Shown piece by piece: positions 58,874 through 64,000 of a stretch of DNA of 64,000 bases. The translations under genes and the position numbers were made by a program. Numbering within the stretch: the stretch's first letter is position 1; each line of letters begins with the position of its first letter. Under the pieces are notes generated by a model. It ran no database searches. It was not told the DNA's origin and was given only the letters and a program-made list of their open reading frames with translations. The stretch covers positions 248,001-312,000 of the forward strand of contig JAOARQ010000013.1 of assembly GCA_025210455.1 (NCBI GenBank). The letters run 5' to 3'. This DNA is from Pelagimonas sp. Lineage in GTDB: Bacteria > Pseudomonadota > Alphaproteobacteria > Rhodobacterales > Rhodobacteraceae.

Positions 58874-59910
58874 GCCGCGTGCAAACTATCACTGTCGGCC
58901 CCGGAGACGGGGATCAGCGTCTGGATCGCTGGATGAAACGCCTGTTTCCGCATGTCGCGCAGGGGCGTATCGAAAAGATGTGCCGCAAAGGTGAGCTGCG
59001 CGTAGACGGTGGTCGGGTCAAGGCCTCGACCCGCCTGGAAGTGGGGCAAAGTGTGCGTGTGCCGCCATTGCCCGAACCGGGGCAGATCGAGCGGGCACCG
59101 CGCCCATCGGTAAATGAGAAAGACGCACAGCTGATCCGCGACTGTGTGATCTATCAAGATGATCACATCATTGCCCTGAACAAACCGCCGGGTTTGCCCA
59201 CGCAGGGCGGTAGCAAACAGACGCGTCACGTGGATGGCATGTCCGAAGCGCTGATGTATGGCGATGAAGACAAACCTCGTCTTGTACACAGATTGGATAA
59301 GGATACATCTGGTGTACTTCTACTGGCGCGCACCCGTGAAATGGCCAAGGCGCTGACCACGGCGATCCGCCACAAAGAAACGCGCAAGATTTACTGGGCT
59401 TTGGTGGCAGGCGTGCCGACGCCTTATTTGGGCGAAATTCGCTATGGTCTTGTGAAAGCAGGCGGTCACGGGCGCGGTGGTGAAGGCGAAAAGATGCGGG
59501 CCATTCACCCGCGTGAGATCGACGAAACGCCCGGCGCCAAAAGAGCGCACACATTGTATGCAACGCTATATCGCGTTGCCAGCCGTGCCTCTTGGGTGGC
59601 GATGGAGCCCATCACAGGCCGGACCCACCAGTTGCGTGCGCATATGGCCGAAATTGGCCATCCGATCATTGGTGATGGCAAATACGGTGGGTCAGGGCAG
59701 GAAAATCTTGGAGATGGCTGGGGGGCGCAACTGGGTGGAATCATTTCCAAAAAGCTGCACCTGCATGCGCGGTCGATGACTTTTGAACACCCGATCACAA
59801 AGAAGGTGATCACCGTCACTGCGCCCCTGCCCGAACATATGGCACACAGTTGGGATACACTTGGTTGGGAAGAAAGCTTTGCCAATGACGACCCGTTTGA
59901 GGGGCTATAG
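58870..59910 (+). CDS. RluA-family 23S rRNA pseudouridine synthase (RluC type)
   Basis: A 346-aa rRNA modification enzyme. The N-terminal S4 RNA-binding domain covers about 15-75 (RLDRWMKRLFPHVAQGRIEK, RKGELRVDGGRVK). The catalytic motif HRLDKDTSGVLLLA contains the nucleophilic Asp. Further conserved parts: VIYQDDHIIALNKPPGLPTQ, EPITGRTHQLRAHMAEIGHP and LHLHARSMTFEHP. Length and S4 domain favour RluC or RluD. It overlaps crcB by 4 bp and is followed directly by a HAD gene. Confidence 0.92.
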   Translation: MSRVQTITVGPGDGDQRLDRWMKRLFPHVAQGRIEKMCRKGELRVDGGRVKASTRLEVGQSVRVPPLPEPGQIERAPRPSVNEKDAQLIRDCVIYQDDHIIALNKPPGLPTQGGSKQTRHVDGMSEALMYGDEDKPRLVHRLDKDTSGVLLLARTREMAKALTTAIRHKETRKIYWALVAGVPTPYLGEIRYGLVKAGGHGRGGEGEKMRAIHPREIDETPGAKRAHTLYATLYRVASRASWVAMEPITGRTHQLRAHMAEIGHPIIGDGKYGGSGQENLGDGWGAQLGGIISKKLHLHARSMTFEHPITKKVITVTAPLPEHMAHSWDTLGWEESFANDDPFEGL

Positions 59911-60576
59911 ATGCGGCTAAAGCTGGCGATCTTTGATGTCGACGGGACGCTTGTTGACAGCCAGGGGGAAATCCTTGCCTCTATGCGGTGTGCTTTTGAA
60001 CAGCGCGGTTACGACGCCCCGTCGCGCGATGCGATTTTGGGGATTGTAGGCCTGTCGTTGCCACAGGCTTTGGCAAAACTGGTACCTGACTTGCCTGAGG
60101 CCGAGCAGCTAGCCTTGGTCGAAGGGTACAAAACCGCCTATGTTCAGATCCGTGACCAAAAAGGTGTGTCGCCTTTCTATCCCGGCATTGCTGATCTATT
60201 GGACAGGCTGGCTAAGATTGATCACTTGTTACTGGCCGTCGCTACGGGCAAAAGCCGCCGGGGCTTGGACGCGCTGATCAACGGCCACGGGCTGGAAGGC
60301 CGTTTTGTCAGTACGCAGGTTTCCGACACGCATCCGTCAAAGCCACATCCCTCTATGCTATTGGAATGTCTGGCTGAAACAGGCGTCGATGCGCAGGATG
60401 CGGTGATGATCGGCGATACCAGCTATGATATGGACATGGCCCGCAACGCCGGTATTCGCGGGATTGGCGTGACATGGGGCTATCACGCTGCCAGCCATCT
60501 AAATGCCGACCAGTTGGTCGATACAATCGAAGGGCTGGAGACAGCCATTATCTCATTTCTGGGAGACACCGCATGA
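59911..60576 (+). CDS. HAD-IA family hydrolase (phosphoglycolate phosphatase-like)
   Basis: A 221-aa cytoplasmic HAD phosphatase. Motif I is AIFDVDGTLVDS (nucleophile Asp), motif II LLAVATGKSRRGLD (Thr), motif III KPHPSMLLECLAETG (Lys) and motif IV MIGDTSYDMDMARNAG (Asp pair). The cap between motifs I and II is helical, as in Gph-like enzymes. Substrate unproven. It starts immediately after the RluC-type stop codon and overlaps the ATP12 gene by 4 bp. Confidence 0.92.
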   Translation: MRLKLAIFDVDGTLVDSQGEILASMRCAFEQRGYDAPSRDAILGIVGLSLPQALAKLVPDLPEAEQLALVEGYKTAYVQIRDQKGVSPFYPGIADLLDRLAKIDHLLLAVATGKSRRGLDALINGHGLEGRFVSTQVSDTHPSKPHPSMLLECLAETGVDAQDAVMIGDTSYDMDMARNAGIRGIGVTWGYHAASHLNADQLVDTIEGLETAIISFLGDTA

Positions 60577-61280
60577 GCGAATGGGCCCCAAAACGGTTCT
60601 GGAAAAACACCGAAGTCAGCGAAGTTGAGGGTGGTTTTACCGTCACTTTAGACGGGCGCGGGATTAAAACACCGGCAAAAACAGCGGTAGTGGTTCCCAC
60701 CAAAGGGTTGGCGCAGGCCATCGCTGCTGAATGGGATGCGCAGGAAGAAAAGGTTGATCCTGCAACCATGCCATTCATGCGCACCACAAATTCAGCCATT
60801 GATAAGGTGACGATCCAGCATGCTGAGGTGGCTGATATGCTTGCGGCCTATGCAGATAGTGATTTGTTGTGTTACCGCGCTGATCACCCGGCCGAGCTGG
60901 TTGAGCGGCAGCGCGATACCTGGGATCCAGTTCTCGATTGGGCCGACAAGACATTTGGTGTGCGCCTTGAGCCGCGCGCGGGTGTTATGCATGCGCCGCA
61001 ATCTCCAAAGGCATTGGAGATATGTGCACAAGAAGTGCACGGTATGTCCCCCTATGCGCTGGCAGCCTTTCATGACCTTGTCACAATGACGGGTTCATTT
61101 ATTCTGGCACTTGCCGCCTGCCGAAACGCTTACCCCGCTGAAGACATCTGGGCCATGTCGCGCCTTGATGAGCTGTGGCAGGAAGAGCAATGGGGCCAAG
61201 ATGATGAGGCTACGCAGAAAGCCGAATATAAGCGCGGCGAATTCCAACATGCGTTCAAATACTATCATCTCAGCATCTGA
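60573..61280 (+). CDS. ATP12 family chaperone for F1-ATPase assembly
   Basis: A 235-aa protein of the ATP12 family, present in alphaproteobacteria and mitochondria, where it chaperones the F1 alpha subunit. Family blocks: PKRFWKNTEVSEVEGGFTVT, LDGRGIKTPAKTAVVVPTKG, EWDAQEEKVDPATMPFMRTT, and LLCYRADHPAELVERQRDTW, PVLDWADKTFGVRL. It overlaps the HAD gene by 4 bp (ATGA). No ATP synthase genes are nearby. Confidence 0.93.
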   Translation: MSEWAPKRFWKNTEVSEVEGGFTVTLDGRGIKTPAKTAVVVPTKGLAQAIAAEWDAQEEKVDPATMPFMRTTNSAIDKVTIQHAEVADMLAAYADSDLLCYRADHPAELVERQRDTWDPVLDWADKTFGVRLEPRAGVMHAPQSPKALEICAQEVHGMSPYALAAFHDLVTMTGSFILALAACRNAYPAEDIWAMSRLDELWQEEQWGQDDEATQKAEYKRGEFQHAFKYYHLSI

Positions 61281-61461
61281 TTGGCCCGAAATACACCGGA
61301 ACGCCTTGGAAAGACGCCCGGGTTTTCTATCTACGCTTGACCTGCATATGGGATATCGCTCAAACTGATTATGTTCAGTTCAGCCACATAGCAGCGTCTG
61401 ATACGCGGAAAAAATAACAGAATTGCAAATGTCCTGGGGACTTTGGGCAGGGAAGCTGGTT

Positions 61462-62478
61462 GTGAAAAAGAGGCATGCATTCGCTTGGGTCGGCTTTGGC
61501 ATTTTGCTGGGGTCAGGGGCCTTTGCCGGGACATTGCAGGATGTGCAATCCAGAGGTGAGCTACACTGCGGTGTGAACGCACATCTGGTGGGGTTTGCCT
61601 CGCAAAGTGATGACGGCAGTTGGAGCGGCTTTGACGTGAGCCTTTGCCGGGCTGTAGCTGCTGCGGTTTTGGGTGATCCAAATGCGGTTTCCTTTCATCC
61701 AACCAATTCAAGCGCGCAGTTTGATGTGCTGCATGCGCAAGATGTGGATCTGATCGCACGCAACACTACATGGAATTACACCAACGACGTCAGCGCTGAT
61801 GTGGATTTCGCTGGAATTTCATTTTTCGACGGTCAGGGGTTTCTGGCGTCAAAGTCGCTTGGACTGACCTCAGCCAAGGAAATGGATCAGTACACAGTTT
61901 GTGTTCACTCCAATGAGCGCAGCCAAACCACGCTGCAAGATTTCTTTTTGCGCAATAATATGCGCTATGAGCCAGTGACAGTAGAGTCGACTGAAGATGC
62001 ATCAGAGCTGTATCTCGCATCTGAATGTCAGGTGTATACAGCGGATACATCCCGGCTTGCCGCACTGCGGGCGGCCTTTGCACAGCCTGATGATCATGTG
62101 CTTTTGCCCGAAATCATCTCAAAACAGCCGCTTGGTCCCGTGGTGCGTGAAGGGGATAGCGAATGGGAAGATATCATTCGCTGGGTTCTGACGGCGCTTG
62201 TAACTGGTGAAGAACTGGGTGTGACCTCAGCCAATGTGGAAGAGCTGAAAAAGGGCACGGAAACGATTGAAATCAATCGCCTGCTTGGCAGTGAGGGCAT
62301 GTTCAGCGCCACGCTGGGGTTAGATAAGGACTGGGCCGTTCGTGCGATCAAGGCGGATGGCAATTACGGAGAAATCTTTGCCAAGACCATCGGCGAAAAC
62401 ACAGCAATTGGCCTGCCGCGCGGTTTGAATGCGCAGTGGATTGATGGCGGATTGCTGTATGGTCTGCCTATTCAGTGA
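61462..62478 (+). CDS. Amino-acid ABC transporter substrate-binding protein (AapJ/BztA-like), orphan
   Basis: A 338-aa periplasmic receptor. Signal peptide MKKRHAFAWVGFGILLGSGA-FA. Mature motifs match AapJ/BztA general L-amino-acid receptors: LHCGVNAHLVGFASQSDDGS, GFDVSLCRAVAAAVLGDPNA, FDVLHAQDVDLIARNTTWNY, and ETIEINRLLGSEGMF, GLPRGLNAQWIDGGLLYG at the end. GTG 61462 has GGGAAG upstream; ATG 61429 is an alternative. No permease or ATPase genes follow, so it must use a transporter encoded elsewhere or have another role. Confidence 0.88.
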   Translation: MKKRHAFAWVGFGILLGSGAFAGTLQDVQSRGELHCGVNAHLVGFASQSDDGSWSGFDVSLCRAVAAAVLGDPNAVSFHPTNSSAQFDVLHAQDVDLIARNTTWNYTNDVSADVDFAGISFFDGQGFLASKSLGLTSAKEMDQYTVCVHSNERSQTTLQDFFLRNNMRYEPVTVESTEDASELYLASECQVYTADTSRLAALRAAFAQPDDHVLLPEIISKQPLGPVVREGDSEWEDIIRWVLTALVTGEELGVTSANVEELKKGTETIEINRLLGSEGMFSATLGLDKDWAVRAIKADGNYGEIFAKTIGENTAIGLPRGLNAQWIDGGLLYGLPIQ

Positions 62479-62482
62479 CAGC

Positions 62483-62971
62483 TTATTCAGTCAATTCACG
62501 TGGAACGATAAAATCGATAACGGTCCCTGAACTGATTTCTAGATCACGCCAGTCTGAGATATCAAAATCTACGACCAATGTTGCGCCTGTCGGATAATCT
62601 GCAAAACGCGGGTGCGATGGGGGCGAGACTACGAGAGTTTCAGCCAATTCCGCTATGCCTGGATTGTGTCCGACTATCAAAACGCAGTTGCGATCCGCGC
62701 CGCGCAGGCATTCAAGCATGGCTTCTGGTGGGGCCAGATAGAGTGCGCGTTCGTGCCAAGTTTGAACCCCGACGTTGAGCAAATCCAGCGTTTCCCGCGT
62801 GCGTATGGCGGTTGAGCAAAGAACCTCATCAGGCAGATAAGCTTTTTCTTGCAGCCAACGGCCCAATGCCTTTGCGGATTTCCGACCCCGTTTGTTCAGT
62901 GGGCGGGCGTGATCTTCCAGTTCAAAAGACCAATCGGATTTTGCGTGGCGCATCAGGATCAAACGTTTCAT
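62483..62971 (-). CDS. SixA-like histidine phosphatase
   Basis: A 162-aa phosphatase of the histidine phosphatase superfamily. The catalytic loop is LILMRHAKSDW (RHG-type motif with RHA), followed by HARPLNKRGRKSAKALGRWL, SSTA-type VLCSTAIRTRETLDLL and the second catalytic His in VLIVGHNPGIAELAE. Length and RHAKSDW point to the SixA group, which dephosphorylates histidine-phosphorylated proteins; the substrate here is unknown. It overlaps the ferredoxin-type gene by 4 bp and converges on the receptor gene with a 4-bp gap. Confidence 0.9.
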   Translation of the reverse strand: MKRLILMRHAKSDWSFELEDHARPLNKRGRKSAKALGRWLQEKAYLPDEVLCSTAIRTRETLDLLNVGVQTWHERALYLAPPEAMLECLRGADRNCVLIVGHNPGIAELAETLVVSPPSHPRFADYPTGATLVVDFDISDWRDLEISSGTVIDFIVPRELTE

Positions 62972-63609
62972 GCCACATAGTTTTTCATGAAGGCCCGCAT
63001 GTGGAAAGCAGACTGTTGCGGTAAACGCTGAAAATCTATCGCAACCGGGCAGGACCGCCGCGCAAGGCAACCGCCAACCATGCAATTCTGGCCCGCTTCT
63101 GATGCAAGATAATCTTTGCAGCGCGGAATATCATAGAAATGATCGACAGAAAGCGCCTGAACCGGGCAGGTTTGGGTACAGGGCTGCGCGCAATCCGTAC
63201 AAGGCGATTCGCCTATTGCGGGTATTTCTGAGGCTCCGGGCAGGACCAATGCCCCCCGGTAGCTGATGAAAAGCCCGGCCTGATCATGTACCAATGGTCC
63301 AATGGGGGATTGCCAGCATTGGCCTGAGGTCTGCGCCCAGGATAAAAACGGTGGATAGGGGGGGCCATCCGAGGGAAACACGGCGCGACCGCCAAACTGT
63401 TTCGCGATCTGGTTCAGTATCCGTTTGGACCAGCGATCCAAAGGATCGTCCAGCCCATCCAGGTATTCGGGTGATGTCGAAAAAATTGGCCAGAACGCAG
63501 GTTCATCCGGGCCAATCAAAAGCACAGTCTCCTGCCCATCAGGAGAGACCCCGCGCAGTGCAAGCCCGTGGGCCTGCAAAGCATCCTTTATCTCAGGAGT
63601 CAGCGTCAT
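62968..63609 (-). CDS. 4Fe-4S ferredoxin-type protein, epoxyqueuosine-reductase-like C terminus
   Basis: A 213-aa soluble protein. The C-terminal half contains [20 protein letters not shown] (C-x2-C-x3-C-x3-CP) and later [21 protein letters not shown], which could bind one or two 4Fe-4S clusters. The arrangement resembles the ferredoxin part of QueG-like proteins, but the cobalamin domain is not present and the protein is much shorter than QueG. Function unassigned. It overlaps argB by 17 bp and sixA by 4 bp on the same strand. ATG 63609 was chosen over TTG 63612. Confidence 0.82.
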   Translation of the reverse strand: MTLTPEIKDALQAHGLALRGVSPDGQETVLLIGPDEPAFWPIFSTSPEYLDGLDDPLDRWSKRILNQIAKQFGGRAVFPSDGPPYPPFLSWAQTSGQCWQSPIGPLVHDQAGLFISYRGALVLPGASEIPAIGESPCTDCAQPCTQTCPVQALSVDHFYDIPRCKDYLASEAGQNCMVGGCLARRSCPVAIDFQRLPQQSAFHMRAFMKNYVA

Positions 63610-64000
63610 CAAGCGGCGGCAAATCTGCGGGGCGGATCAAAGAGCCTGACCCATGTTCTGTAAACAGCTCAAGCAGGCAGGCGTTCTGGACGCGACCATC
63701 GATGATCACGACGCCGCGCACGCCCTGTTCAATGGCTTTCAATGCGGTTTCGGTTTTGGGGATCATGCCGCCTGCAATCACACCCTCTGTGGTCAGCTTG
63801 CGCACCTCTTCTGGGGTGAGTTCGGTCAGCACTTCGCCATCGGCCCCTTTTACCCCCTGCACGTCCGTCAGCAGCAGCAGGCGATCCGCCTGCAACGCGC
63901 CCGCAATCGCGCCTGCAGCCGTATCGCCGTTCACATTGTAGGTCTCGGTTGAGGTGCGTCCGCCGCCCACCGGCGCAATGACCGGGATAATGCCGTGATC
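63593..64000 (-). CDS. argB: Acetylglutamate kinase, C-terminal part (truncated by window edge)
   Basis: The last 135 residues of ArgB, second enzyme of arginine synthesis. The frame stays open to base 64000: GATCACGGC... reads [10 protein letters not shown], then [20 protein letters not shown] and [20 protein letters not shown], the conserved ATP and acetylglutamate region. [20 protein letters not shown] with [20 protein letters not shown] closes the enzyme. The start codon lies outside the window. Its stop overlaps the ferredoxin-type gene. Confidence 0.94.
   Translation of the reverse strand, partial: DHGIIPVIAPVGGGRTSTETYNVNGDTAAGAIAGALQADRLLLLTDVQGVKGADGEVLTELTPEEVRKLTTEGVIAGGMIPKTETALKAIEQGVRGVVIIDGRVQNACLLELFTEHGSGSLIRPADLPPLDDADS

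Noticed and set aside
1-64000. CRISPR array, prophage, insertion sequence, tRNA or rRNA genes.
   Set aside because: No regularly spaced repeats, transposase or phage genes, or recognisable tRNA or rRNA sequence were seen in any gap; all gaps but one are shorter than 300 bp.

Overview
The window looks like a chromosomal segment of an alphaproteobacterium of the order Rhodobacterales, most likely the Roseobacter group. The signs are a cell-cycle regulator of the GcrA type, an ATP12-type F1-ATPase chaperone, an AapJ-like binding protein, a DUF1489 protein, Hint-domain secreted proteins of the kind common in roseobacters, and moderately high G+C with dense operons. I see no prophage, insertion sequence, CRISPR array, rRNA or tRNA.

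Layout. 1-13190 (+): two complete peptide-type ABC importers in tandem, separated by an XRE-cupin regulator; the second ends in a Xaa-Pro aminopeptidase, so peptide uptake is linked to cleavage. 13257-18564: TraB/GumN protein, gcrA, an orphan ABC-2 permease, a TSUP exporter, a PagL-like lipid A deacylase and a lytic transglycosylase. 18561-24246 (-): gpmI-envC-ctpA-kinase-rppH-small secreted protein operon. 24498-25927: an unknown protein converging on an XRE regulator. 26003-30508 (-): dapE-GNAT-glycosyltransferase-rnr. 30640-35363 (+): an island between dapE and dapD with two Hint-domain proteins behind a structured leader, a glutamate-receptor-like channel and a small conserved protein. 35382-37265: dapD, a probable small RNA, mtgA. 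37322-43902: a sugar (probably glucose) ABC importer divergent from a two-component system. 44035-50673: DUF1489, a GNAT, then paaABCDE plus a PaaA-like gene, divergent from paaX. 50776-57257: a second transglycosylase, DCC and YitT proteins, a leader-controlled DAHP synthase, an HtrA protease and rarA. 57372-64000: cytochrome c'/b561, crcB, an RluC-type synthase, HAD, ATP12, an orphan amino-acid binding protein, SixA, a ferredoxin-type protein and the 3' part of argB.

Most interesting signals: (1) a 24-codon leader peptide with the run TFWYFYF followed by a terminator hairpin in front of the DAHP synthase gene (53260-53387), which reads as a ribosome-mediated attenuator sensing aromatic amino acids; (2) a riboswitch-like 5' leader of the Hint operon (30678-30779) in which two identical 7-mers compete for one anti-Shine-Dalgarno strand; (3) helically phased CTGTTAC repeats between the sugar importer and its adjacent OmpR-type regulator; (4) an intrinsic terminator with no gene in front of it, upstream of mtgA; (5) a 26-nt palindromic repeat lying inside two unrelated reading frames; (6) a hairpin without a U-tract between the binding-protein gene and the first permease gene in all three ABC importers.

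All family assignments come from reading the sequence and from family knowledge; no database search was possible.
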